From the NCBI GenBank assembly GCA_035362335.1, contig DAOSDL010000007.1, forward strand, positions 1 through 64,000: a stretch of DNA of 64,000 nt. The letters run 5' to 3'. Source of the DNA: JAOSJT01 sp035362335. GTDB taxonomy: Bacteria > Bacteroidota > Ignavibacteria > SZUA-365. The translations under genes were made by a program, and so were the position numbers. The notes below the pieces were generated by a model. That model saw nothing but the letters and a program-made list of their open reading frames with translations, was not told the origin of the DNA and searched no databases. This document shows positions 37,049 through 45,709 of the stretch, in pieces (positions within the stretch are counted from its first letter, which is position 1; each line of letters opens with the position of its first letter).

Positions 37049-37561
37049 CGATCATTCCGGATCGGGCGCTCTTTCGCCCCCTGTAACCGTTTCCCTCCAC
37101 CGGTGTCTCCTATATCGGATTCGTTCACCGGAATACCGTACCATCAGCATCCCAAGGATACACCCATGACCCTGGACGCCCTCGTTGAAAGTGGCATGAA
37201 ACGCCCTCTTGTGCGCAATGGACAGCGGCAGAAGCAAGCGATCAGCGGCGGTGCGATGGACTGGAGGATACGAATGGAAGCTGGAAGTGGCATGACACCA
37301 CGTTTTTTCCGTCGTATCACGGCAAACGCTTTTCGATGCGAAAAATTATTCGGATGCATTTGACCCATATTTTTCAGTGGTACCGTATTTATGCACTTGA
37401 CACTCGGAGGTCCGATGAGTATCATCGCCTAAACAATGGAACTACAGCCGGGATTATCCTGAAACGTCGCTATAACGGCATGGCCGTATCCTGACTTCTC
37501 CTTCGGGTGCTGGCGGGAAAAGCCGATAACAGATACATTACATTTTCCAGAGGAGGAAAAT

Positions 37562-40500
37562 ATGCGAAGAGTGAAGCACCTTCGTGGTGGTTCGTATTGC
37601 CGTCCGGCAGTTCGTCCGTCCGGCAGTTCGTCCGTCCGGCAGTTCGTCCGTCCGGCAGTTCGTCCGTCCGNNNNNNNNNNNNNNNNNNNNNNNNNNNNNN
37701 NNNNNNNNNNNNNNNNNNNNNNNNNNNNNNNNNNNNNNNNNNNNNNNNNNNNNNNNNNNNNNNNNNNNNNGCAGTTCGTCCGTCCGGCAGTTCGTCCGTC
37801 CGGCAGTTCGTCCGTCCGGCAGTTCCTGAACAAACCAATCACCCACATACACGCTGAGAAACCCCCGAGCTGGCGGGGCGGATTCGGGCGTCTCTTTCCG
37901 TCGCTTCTGTGGGTGATATTGATGGGGACTTCGTTCTCATTGCATGCGCAACAACCGGTCTTGATCTACGATCAAGTCTCCACCAATTCTCGTGGAGTTT
38001 CCGGTATCAATGTGACGTTTCCGGATTTCGATCCCGTGTACGAGCAGTCGCTGATCGGCGGCGATTATCGCATCGGTCGTGTAGAGGAATCGGCAGGATA
38101 TCATGATTATCGCATCGCTTTCCAATGGGAGTTTCCGGCCTCACTAGGCGCGGGTGCGTACATCAGGAAAGTGACTCTGTACTTCACCTACTACACACAA
38201 TCCGGGCAGACCATTGAGCAGGACTTTGAGAAATTCTCACACGGTATATTCGATTTGAGTACCGAACAGACTCTGTCGAGTATCGTGTACCGATTCGGGA
38301 CGGAAATCGATCGCAAGGGCGGTGCATTTCACACGTACACGAATCAACTCAATGGCAACTCCGGAACGTATCTCTACACCGTAGAAAGATTCCCGGCCGT
38401 TATGCAAGATCCCACGGAATTGCTGACGCAAATCCAACTCGGAGCAAACAACGATGAACGGCGGCTGCATCTCGCCTTCTGTCCTTATAATGATCACCCA
38501 CCAAAAAGCTGGTTGATCAATCCGGAAAGTGTGCGGCTGCGCATTGAGTACGATCCGGCACCATCGGCGCTGATCGATAGCATTTTCATCACGAATGTGG
38601 TGGATGGACAGGAGGATTACCGCAGCGAAGCAGCGAGTCGCGTGCGCGGCGACCTGAACGTATTTCTTCCCAACAGCTGGGATGCCGATTATGGTCAATT
38701 GCCGCCATTCGAGCCGCCCCCGGCCGAGCGCGTGTGGTCGACGAACTACAGGCATATCGCGGAGACATGGTTCGCCAAATTCGAAGATCCCTCGCTGTCG
38801 GGTAGACATAAACACAAGTTCTGGCAGGAGAACCTCGACAATTACTCCGTGATTCATCGCACCGATATCTACGAACTCGGAGATGATCGAATATTCGAGG
38901 CCCATACCGACCAGGCCTATCAGGCAAGGCACCTCGCGAAGAGGGAGCTGTTCTACGACTACGACGGCCTACCCATCGAGTTCAAAGACCCCTGGCGCGT
39001 ACTGCAAACCATGCCCATGGCGGATTCTATGCAGATGAGCTTGAATTACCACGTTGATCAGGTCACGCCGTATGAACCCTGGAACGACGCGCAGTCCTGG
39101 GGGGTGTTTGTGGACATTCCCACCAACAAGGAGCCGCACTATCGAGCCAAATACTGGAAATACTACGAATACCATGCTGATTCTGATGGCTACTCAAAAA
39201 AGGATAACTTACCTCTCGCTGAGGGTGATCTGATCAACATGGATTTGATACTGTCTGGCGCAGGAACACAGGTATTCCCTTCGGGAAGTATAGAAACCTC
39301 ACCGGCAGAGCAGGAGAGTGATCCTTTTAAGGATTACAAACTCAAATACCTGAATCTCGCATCCACAATGGATCTTACAGGAATTTATAAGGCTCATCTA
39401 CTCTCGGACAGTGAAGCCCAACCTACACGTAACGCGAATCAACGGAAGATAGATATTTCGGAGCAGGATATCTATACGCGCGTCTATCATCTGGTGTATG
39501 AAAGCGCGGGCGAGGTGTGGTACACGCAGTCGAGCGACAACGGCGACACCTGGAGCCCGGAGGAATTGGTCAGCGGTTATCAGCACACTGCTTCCAATCC
39601 CAGTCTCTACGCTCTGCAAGAGGATGTGTATGTCGTTTTCATGGAAGGCGATGTGGTCCGGCTGCGTCAACGTCATGAAGGTGGTTGGTACGATCATCCC
39701 CTGTACGATGATCTGAATAACAACGGTGCCACGAGCACGCCGGTTGTGGCGGCCGGCTTTTTCTGCCAGGATCCCGATGGCATTGCCCGCGACCATGTGG
39801 TGGCCGTTCTCTGGGATGAGAACGAGAACCTGCGTTACAATCTTTTGCGTATAGAAGGCACGACCGTTGCGCAGGATCAGAACTACGGAGACTTGCAACG
39901 CTCCGGCGTGGCTGCAACGAACAGCGTTTCATATCCGCTCTCTCCCTCCATTGTGAGCGATCACGATTTCATCTACTTCAGCGCCTCCTGGCGCGAAGGC
40001 GATGCCGTCAAAGCCGCCCGCCTGGAAATTCCGTCCTGCAATCCCGTGGCGTTTGATCTGTACACACTTCTCCGTCCCGATGTGTCGAGCCCGTCGGAGA
40101 AGGCGGTGTTCGCTCCGTGCATTACGCATAATGCGGACAACAAACCCGTGGTTGCATACGAAGTTCGCGTTCCCTCGCAGGTGTATTCTGATCGTTGGGT
40201 AAATGTCAAAACCTACGATCAGAGTTCACAACTCTGGAATACCACGGTGTACCACATACCATACTACTCCCGGACCGGCTACGGCCAACCAATCGCACCC
40301 TCTGTGGGCGCGCACAGCACCAGCGGGCAGCCGGGTCTGCGTGTGGCCTTTCACCCCAATTGGGGAGGAGGTGTGCGCGTGGTGGTGGTGGATGCGAGCA
40401 TTGCGCAGTACACACAACTGGACAACGGAGAGAGTTTCCCCAGCGTCGTGCCCTACGCTTCGAACGCGGCGCTGCGTGAGGCGTACAGCTACCCGTATCC

Positions 40501-41359
40501 CACCGCGCCATTCCAGCATGCCGTCCGTACCACCAACGACAACCTGACGAAATCGACCAACATCGCGTTACGCATGGTACGTGACCTGCGAGTATGCTCG
40601 GGCGACGATTTATCTGTTCTCGGGATCACGGATATGACGCTCGTGCGACAAGACAGCTCCCGCAGTACCATCGAATGGATGGAACTGTCCGATACACTTG
40701 TCATCGGTCAGGATCTCCTGGCGCATGAACTTCTCCGCAGCGAGGAGTTCACACCGTCGAACGGAGCAACTCTCGAGTATTCCGGTATGGTGTATTGCAG
40801 CGATCCCACAGCTATGCCTTCGGGAGTGTCTCTGACGGCGCATCTCCGTCGCGCATCTGACGACGCGGTGTTGCTGAGTCAATCACTGCCGTTGCGCCAG
40901 TTGCCGGGTGACACGGCTATCTGGCATGCATGGTCGCGAAATCTCTCGCAACTTCCCGCCGTACCGGTGTATCTGAGTCTCGGTGTGGATGGCAGCATGC
41001 CAAGCGGCGTCACGCTGGGCACTTCGAAAGTGTTTCTGGAAGCCCAGCACATACCAAAGCGGGCGATACGCGAGGAAGTGCCGCCGCTGCGTCCCGCCGC
41101 TTTCACGCTGGAACAGAATCATCCGAATCCGTTCAATCCCGTGACAAGCATTCCTTTCACGTTGCGATACGAGCAACACGTGCGACTGGCGGTGTTCGAT
41201 TTACTCGGTCGCGAAATCGCGGTGCTGGTCGACGGCGTGTTGCCGGAGGGCAGGCATGAGCGGCGTTTCGACGCGGGGCAGCTTCCCGCCGGGGTGTATC
41301 AATATCAGCTGACGGCGGAGGGTGCGAGCGAAAGCCGCACATTGACGCTGGTCAAGTAG
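37562..41359 (+). CDS. large secreted protein with T9SS sorting domain; 5' end interrupted by tandem repeat and assembly gap
   Basis: The secreted part runs from about 37890 to 41359. It has a signal peptide core (LFPSLLWVILMGTSFSLHAQ), a long region with no recognised domain, a propeller-like part (VYHLVYESAGEVWYTQSSDN, then GDTWSPEELVSG) and a T9SS domain (LEQNHPNPFNPVTSIPFTL, LLGREIAVLVDG, LPAGVYQYQLT). The best start signal is the ATG at 37562, preceded by AGAGGAGG (37549-37556), giving MRRVKHLRGG. Between it and the signal peptide lie a 16-bp tandem repeat and 100 N, so the frame relation is uncertain. Without the repeat, the basic MRRVKHL would make a natural n-region. The in-frame ATG at 37921 lies within the signal peptide core. 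Function unknown. Confidence 0.7.
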   Translation: MRRVKHLRGGSYCRPAVRPSGSSSVRQFVRPAVRPSXXXXXXXXXXXXXXXXXXXXXXXXXXXXXXXXXXQFVRPAVRPSGSSSVRQFLNKPITHIHAEKPPSWRGGFGRLFPSLLWVILMGTSFSLHAQQPVLIYDQVSTNSRGVSGINVTFPDFDPVYEQSLIGGDYRIGRVEESAGYHDYRIAFQWEFPASLGAGAYIRKVTLYFTYYTQSGQTIEQDFEKFSHGIFDLSTEQTLSSIVYRFGTEIDRKGGAFHTYTNQLNGNSGTYLYTVERFPAVMQDPTELLTQIQLGANNDERRLHLAFCPYNDHPPKSWLINPESVRLRIEYDPAPSALIDSIFITNVVDGQEDYRSEAASRVRGDLNVFLPNSWDADYGQLPPFEPPPAERVWSTNYRHIAETWFAKFEDPSLSGRHKHKFWQENLDNYSVIHRTDIYELGDDRIFEAHTDQAYQARHLAKRELFYDYDGLPIEFKDPWRVLQTMPMADSMQMSLNYHVDQVTPYEPWNDAQSWGVFVDIPTNKEPHYRAKYWKYYEYHADSDGYSKKDNLPLAEGDLINMDLILSGAGTQVFPSGSIETSPAEQESDPFKDYKLKYLNLASTMDLTGIYKAHLLSDSEAQPTRNANQRKIDISEQDIYTRVYHLVYESAGEVWYTQSSDNGDTWSPEELVSGYQHTASNPSLYALQEDVYVVFMEGDVVRLRQRHEGGWYDHPLYDDLNNNGATSTPVVAAGFFCQDPDGIARDHVVAVLWDENENLRYNLLRIEGTTVAQDQNYGDLQRSGVAATNSVSYPLSPSIVSDHDFIYFSASWREGDAVKAARLEIPSCNPVAFDLYTLLRPDVSSPSEKAVFAPCITHNADNKPVVAYEVRVPSQVYSDRWVNVKTYDQSSQLWNTTVYHIPYYSRTGYGQPIAPSVGAHSTSGQPGLRVAFHPNWGGGVRVVVVDASIAQYTQLDNGESFPSVVPYASNAALREAYSYPYPTAPFQHAVRTTNDNLTKSTNIALRMVRDLRVCSGDDLSVLGITDMTLVRQDSSRSTIEWMELSDTLVIGQDLLAHELLRSEEFTPSNGATLEYSGMVYCSDPTAMPSGVSLTAHLRRASDDAVLLSQSLPLRQLPGDTAIWHAWSRNLSQLPAVPVYLSLGVDGSMPSGVTLGTSKVFLEAQHIPKRAIREEVPPLRPAAFTLEQNHPNPFNPVTSIPFTLRYEQHVRLAVFDLLGREIAVLVDGVLPEGRHERRFDAGQLPAGVYQYQLTAEGASESRTLTLVK
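37600..37825 (+). repeat. 16-bp tandem repeat (minisatellite) spanning an assembly gap
   Basis: Unit CCGTCCGGCAGTTCGT. Four full units (37600-37663) and seven bases of a fifth precede the N-run (37671-37770). After the gap the sequence resumes exactly at base 8 of the unit and continues through two full units and 14 bases of another. The phase match means the missing length is a multiple of 16, so the 100 N are a placeholder. No stop codon occurs in any frame of the unit. Confidence 0.95.
37671..37770. other. assembly gap (100 N)
   Basis: Exactly 100 N, the conventional size for a gap of unknown length, located inside the 16-bp tandem repeat. Confidence 0.99.
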
Positions 41360-41372
41360 TGCTCATTCGTCG

Positions 41373-41398
41373 ACGGGGGAGCGCGTCTCCCCCGTTCC
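41373..41398 (+). terminator. terminator-like hairpin after the large T9SS gene
   Basis: ACGGGGGAG (41373-41381) pairs with CTCCCCCGT (41387-41395), loop CGCGT, then TTCC. The T-run is poor, so termination may be partial and the following lipoprotein gene could be co-transcribed. Confidence 0.55.
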
Positions 41399-41449
41399 TC
41401 TTCCCGTTACCCATCGGAATCCGCAATCACCCATACGTACGAGGTTGTC

Positions 41450-42487
41450 ATGAAATACACCATACCACTCGCCTTCCTCTTGATCATGCTCTCGCTCGGC
41501 TCCTCCTGCGGCGACGATCCCGTGGGCCCGCTGCTCCCCGACAGCACCGCCCAGGAATTCACCTTCGATGTTACTTACATCGACGGGGATGTCAACGCCA
41601 CTCTGTACGATATTTGCCGTATTAATGACACGTGCATCTGGGCGGTTGGGTGGATCAGCCGAAGGGACGGAACTCCATATGGCGTCAAGTACAATGCGGC
41701 TCGTTGGAATGGAGATGAATGGCTGCTTGAACAAGTGCTGGATTCGATGCCAGGATACAGTCGGGCCCAAGTCGAACCGCTTGATCTCGTCTATGGCAGT
41801 TCTCCCGACAACATCTGGTTTGCCTGCGGTACGCTTCTAGTACATTGGGATGGCAAGAAGTTCAGTACAGTGCACCATCTTTCGAATGAGATGAAGGGTG
41901 GCCTCAAAGAATGTTGGGCCTCTGGACCGGACAATATCTGGATGGGAGGGATGAACGGCGAGTTGGTCCATTTCAATGGTCGGATCTGGCGTCGTATCAA
42001 GAACGATATCGAGTACGAGATCACAGGCATCTGGGGTCAGGGCGACACGGTGCTCATCGCCGCGACCGAGAATCCGGTGCGTACACGCACGAAATTCTAC
42101 ACCGTGGTCAACGAAGAGGTGCGCTTCCTGATGGAGGACAGTTCCGTGGTGCAGGTGGAAGCCGTGTGGTACGAACACTTGCGGAACATCCTGGCCGAGG
42201 GTCCTTGGTCGTATCATTACGACGGCACCTCGTGGAGCGTTGTTGATAGACCGAAGGCTGGCCAGGTACTCGATGTATTCGGGATTAATAAGCAAGATAT
42301 TGTTGCTTGTGGTAATTTTGGTACGATCCGTCACTGGAACGGAAAACGCTGGAAAATATGGTGGAAACAACCGCCTGTCGGCAATGCGTCGTTGCGCTCG
42401 ATCACGATGCATGGCAATACCCTCTGGGCGGTGGGTGGAACGAACGGCAAGCGCGCGGTAATCGTCACCGGTCGCCGGCCGGGGTGA
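41450..42487 (+). CDS. lipoprotein with WNG-type beta-propeller repeats
   Basis: 345 residues. Signal peptide with lipobox LGSSC (Cys20), followed by GDDPVGP, an acidic start typical of exported lipoproteins of this group. Repeated phrases DNIWFACGTLLVHWDGKKF, DNIWMGGMNGELVHFNGRIW, and IVACGNFGTIRHWNGKRW predict a propeller of about five to seven blades. No enzyme signature. It follows the T9SS gene by 90 bases on the same strand. Function unknown. Confidence 0.8.
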   Translation: MKYTIPLAFLLIMLSLGSSCGDDPVGPLLPDSTAQEFTFDVTYIDGDVNATLYDICRINDTCIWAVGWISRRDGTPYGVKYNAARWNGDEWLLEQVLDSMPGYSRAQVEPLDLVYGSSPDNIWFACGTLLVHWDGKKFSTVHHLSNEMKGGLKECWASGPDNIWMGGMNGELVHFNGRIWRRIKNDIEYEITGIWGQGDTVLIAATENPVRTRTKFYTVVNEEVRFLMEDSSVVQVEAVWYEHLRNILAEGPWSYHYDGTSWSVVDRPKAGQVLDVFGINKQDIVACGNFGTIRHWNGKRWKIWWKQPPVGNASLRSITMHGNTLWAVGGTNGKRAVIVTGRRPG

Positions 42488-42741
42488 GCGAGGGCGGAAT
42501 CGCTCGGTCTGCAATCTCATAAGCGCTGGCGCTCATCACACCACCCCCGCGTGAACCATGGGACGCGGGAATGGTGTGGGCTCTGTTCATCCACATCGCA
42601 GAATATAAACCGCGTGTGCTGCGATACGATGAGATTGCAGGGGGATGCCTCGCGACGCAGGCGTGGAACTCCCTTTCGTTGAGAAGAGCAGATCCAGGAC
42701 AGGTATCGGCCAAGGAGCAAGCTGAGGATATCGGATCGCCA

Positions 42742-43938
42742 TCACTTATTCCCACTAGACGTGCCAGCGGTGACGTGCCCGAAGACGCGGAGGAAATTGC
42801 CTCCGAGTATGCCGCGAATCGCTTCTTCGTCGTGCCCGCGACGCAGCAATTCGCGCGTGAGCAGGGGCAGCCAGGTTACGTCGTGCAACCCCAGCGGCGC
42901 ATGGTCGATGCCATCGAAGTCCGAGCCCAGGCCCACATGCGCCGCGCCCATCACACGCACCGCGTGATCGATGTGGTCGGCGACGTCGCGCAACGTGGGG
43001 ATGCCCCGGCGCGCGGCGCGATCGATCGCCGCATCGAAAGCAGCGAGGAAGCGCGCATCCGAGCGTTTGAAACGTCGCGCGAGGGCGTCCAATTCCTTGC
43101 AGGCGCGGGCCAATGCGCGCTTCGTGTTCTTGTCGACATTCGCGCGAATGTAGGGCGGAAAGAAGTTGATCATCACCACACCGCCGCGCGCCGCGATGGC
43201 GCGGAGTTGCTCGTCGCTCAGATTGCGATGATGCGGACGTAATGCCGCGCAGGAGGAATGCGAGGCGATGACCGGATTACGTGTTTCGCGCAGCGCATCC
43301 TCGATGGAGCGCGTGCCGAGATGCGACACGTCGAGCAGCATGCCAAGCGTGTCGAGCAGGCGAACGAGCGCGCGACCCTTCGTCGAGAGGCCGGGTGCGG
43401 CCATGCCCTTGGCTTCGTCTGCCGACGACGTGGCCCAATCGCTGCTGCGATTCCAGGTGGGAGCGAACACACGCAAACCCCGGGCATGCAGCGCGCGCAA
43501 GCGGTCGGCCCGCCCGTCGATAAGCAGCGCACCTTCGAGTCCGATAATCGCAGCGAGCGCCGAACGCCGCAGCGCCTCGTCCACGCCGCGCCCATCGGTG
43601 ACGATAGCGAGGCGCTCGGGCGCGCGCGAGGCCAGGGCGCGCAGTGAATCGATTTGCGCGAGTCCCGCCAGCCAACCTTCTTCGCCAGCTTTCGATGGAT
43701 GCACGTACACGGAAAACACCTGCACATCCAGGGCGCCCTCACCAAAACGTGGCAGATCGGACTGTCCCGTATTCCCGCGCACATCCATGCGCGCGCCCTT
43801 CAGCACGCGGCTGAGAATGTCGTTGTGTCCGTCCACCACCACGGCGTCGCGATGGAGACGCTGCGCGTCCTGGGCCGACACAGTTGCCGCGCCGAGCGTG
43901 AAAGCGCATGCAACGCACAGGCAGAACATGGCGCGCAT
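42742..43938 (-). CDS. membrane dipeptidase, peptidase family M19, with signal peptide
   Basis: About 398 residues with signal peptide (MFCLCVACAFTLGAATVSA). Zinc-dipeptidase ligands of the amidohydrolase fold are seen: DGHND (~32), GLEGA (~130), DVSHLG (~200), ASHSS (~222) and GSDFDG (~330). Hydrolyses dipeptides, probably in the periplasm. An in-frame GTG at 43995 would overlap the stop of the upstream gene (GTGA) and couple translation; I prefer the ATG at 43938 because it gives a compact signal peptide, but the longer form is possible. No gene is seen between 42488 and 42741. Confidence 0.9.
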   Translation of the reverse strand: MRAMFCLCVACAFTLGAATVSAQDAQRLHRDAVVVDGHNDILSRVLKGARMDVRGNTGQSDLPRFGEGALDVQVFSVYVHPSKAGEEGWLAGLAQIDSLRALASRAPERLAIVTDGRGVDEALRRSALAAIIGLEGALLIDGRADRLRALHARGLRVFAPTWNRSSDWATSSADEAKGMAAPGLSTKGRALVRLLDTLGMLLDVSHLGTRSIEDALRETRNPVIASHSSCAALRPHHRNLSDEQLRAIAARGGVVMINFFPPYIRANVDKNTKRALARACKELDALARRFKRSDARFLAAFDAAIDRAARRGIPTLRDVADHIDHAVRVMGAAHVGLGSDFDGIDHAPLGLHDVTWLPLLTRELLRRGHDEEAIRGILGGNFLRVFGHVTAGTSSGNK

Positions 43939-43991
43939 GCGTGGATAGGGCACAGGGTCGTGAAATGTTCGATGGAACAATCGCACCGCGT

Positions 43992-44912
43992 TCACGCGCC
44001 TGTGGCGAGGAAGGGGAATTTATCCGCGTACCACTGCCGCGTCACATCGAGCCACATCACCAATCCTTTCCATTCCTCATAAGGAGCGTAAAAGCGCTCG
44101 ATGTCGGCATCGCTCACAGGTCCGCCGTTGGAATACATGCGCGAAAACGCCGCGCGGCACCAGGAATCCAGGCCGAGGTAGTCGAAGCGTCCGAGGAGTT
44201 TGAGCAAATTGCCGGCGGCGTAGGGCCCGACGCCTTCCAGCGCGCGCAACTCCTTGAACAATTCGGCGGCGGGAGCCGTCGCGCTGCGGAACGCCTCGAT
44301 ATCCACGGCGCCCGAGGCCACGCGTCGGCTCAGCGCGAGCACATAGGGTGCGCGGTAACCCAGTTTGATATCGTTGCGCAACCGGGCTTCGCTGCTGTCG
44401 GCGAGCGCTTCGGGTGTGGGAAAATCACGCGCAGCCCCCGTACCAATGCCGAAGGCCGCGACGAGGCGTTCATTCATGCGTTCGGTGAAGGACCACGAGC
44501 AGTTCGTGGTGAGAATCATTTTGATCACATCTTCGAAGAATGTCGCCCCGCGCAGCATGCGTCCCGCGCGTGCTTTCGCCATCCAGGCGAATTCCGGATG
44601 TGTTTTCATGCGTCGATGAAAGGGCGCCAGATCCAGGTCGAGATGCAGAATGGTGGCGAGGCGCGTGGTGAGGAAGGCGAGGTCGGCCTGTCGAAGCCGT
44701 CCCGTGTGTTCCACCTCCACGAGCACGCTCGATCCGGGCCCCGGGCGGCAAGTGATCGTACTGCCGCGACCGTCGGGAAGCGCAAGCGTCCTCGTGAGCA
44801 CGCGCGTGTTTTGCTCGTAGGAAAAAGGAGAAAGAGCACACCATCCATGGGAGAGGACGGTGTGCTCGAAATGGAAGGCCCGTGGAACGGGGAAAGGTAG
44901 GGGCGTGCGCAT
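43992..44912 (-). CDS. HhH-GPD DNA glycosylase (AlkA/OGG-like)
   Basis: 306 residues. The C-terminal half contains the helix-hairpin-helix LRALEGVGPYAAGNLLKLL (~228) followed by the catalytic-Asp region LGLDSWCR (~250). At the lysine position of OGG1-type bifunctional enzymes there is Tyr (GVGPYAA), so a monofunctional 3-methyladenine-type glycosylase is more likely. Removes damaged bases in base-excision repair. It precedes the dipeptidase gene, with which it may overlap by four bases. Confidence 0.82.
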   Translation of the reverse strand: MRTPLPFPVPRAFHFEHTVLSHGWCALSPFSYEQNTRVLTRTLALPDGRGSTITCRPGPGSSVLVEVEHTGRLRQADLAFLTTRLATILHLDLDLAPFHRRMKTHPEFAWMAKARAGRMLRGATFFEDVIKMILTTNCSWSFTERMNERLVAAFGIGTGAARDFPTPEALADSSEARLRNDIKLGYRAPYVLALSRRVASGAVDIEAFRSATAPAAELFKELRALEGVGPYAAGNLLKLLGRFDYLGLDSWCRAAFSRMYSNGGPVSDADIERFYAPYEEWKGLVMWLDVTRQWYADKFPFLATGA

Positions 44913-44925
44913 ACCCGCTACTGGA

Positions 44926-45111
44926 TCAGCCCTCGCCCTCGGTCTTCTTCATGCTCTGCACCTCGTTGCGCACGTCCTGCGCGAATTTCTTCAAGTCATT
45001 CATGTGCTTGCGCACGCGTGTGCCGGCGGCTTTGTTGCCCTTTGCGTAGAACTTGTCGAAATCGGCGGCGAAGCCCTGCACGAGGTCGAGTAACTCCTGG
45101 TAACGATTCAT
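44926..45111 (-). CDS. histone H1-like Hc1-family protein
   Basis: 61 residues: MNRYQELLDLVQGFAADFDK, then FYAKGNKAAGTRVRKHMNDL and KKFAQDVRNEVQSMKKTEG. This is the short Hc1 (HctA-like) type common in Bacteroidota, a basic helical protein thought to bind DNA in the nucleoid. GGAGG lies 6 bases upstream of the ATG on the minus strand. A TATATTG box at 45171-45177 (minus strand) could be its -7 element, though the -33 box is weak. The interval 45112-45709 otherwise shows no gene. Confidence 0.85.
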   Translation of the reverse strand: MNRYQELLDLVQGFAADFDKFYAKGNKAAGTRVRKHMNDLKKFAQDVRNEVQSMKKTEGEG

Positions 45112-45709
45112 GATTCCTCCAGTGTAATGGAAAATGAAACGAATGTTCGTCGCGTTGCTGAAAGACCTTTCAATATACGACAGAACAGCAAATAATGAAC
45201 ACTGGGACAATCGTTCAGCCCAATTCTCGTTCAACCCATTTCTTCCGTTCGAGCTGCGGCCGGACGACCGACGCACTTGTTCACGGCTGGGCGCATGCCG
45301 CGTGCCATACTGCGAGCGTTTCGGAGGCAACCATTCCCGATTCCGCAACACGGCGGCCTGAGCGGATCGCTTGAGCCCCGTGCTTCCGCCGAGAGCGCGC
45401 ATTGCGGCTTCGTTGCGGTCTGCGTGAAGGAAGCGAGCGGGGAAGCGCAGGACCGGGACCGAGAAGTGTAACATTTGCGAATCCACCGTTGTCATTCCTT
45501 ACTGTTCACCTGCCCGCTCCCCGATTGAAACATCCGGCACCACATATTCCATTACCCGCGACAACGCGGAGAAAAGTATCCGGAATCCCGACGCAGACTG
45601 CCAATTGTCGGCCGGGCGTTGTATATTCTTTCACGTGTCAACCCCAACCTCGTCCAGGCTCGAATATTCCGACTCATCCACGATCATACATTCGAAAAGG
45701 AAGCTGCCG

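Noticed and set aside
37600..37825. CRISPR array
   Set aside because: The 16-bp units are directly adjacent with no spacers and no cas genes nearby; it is a minisatellite.
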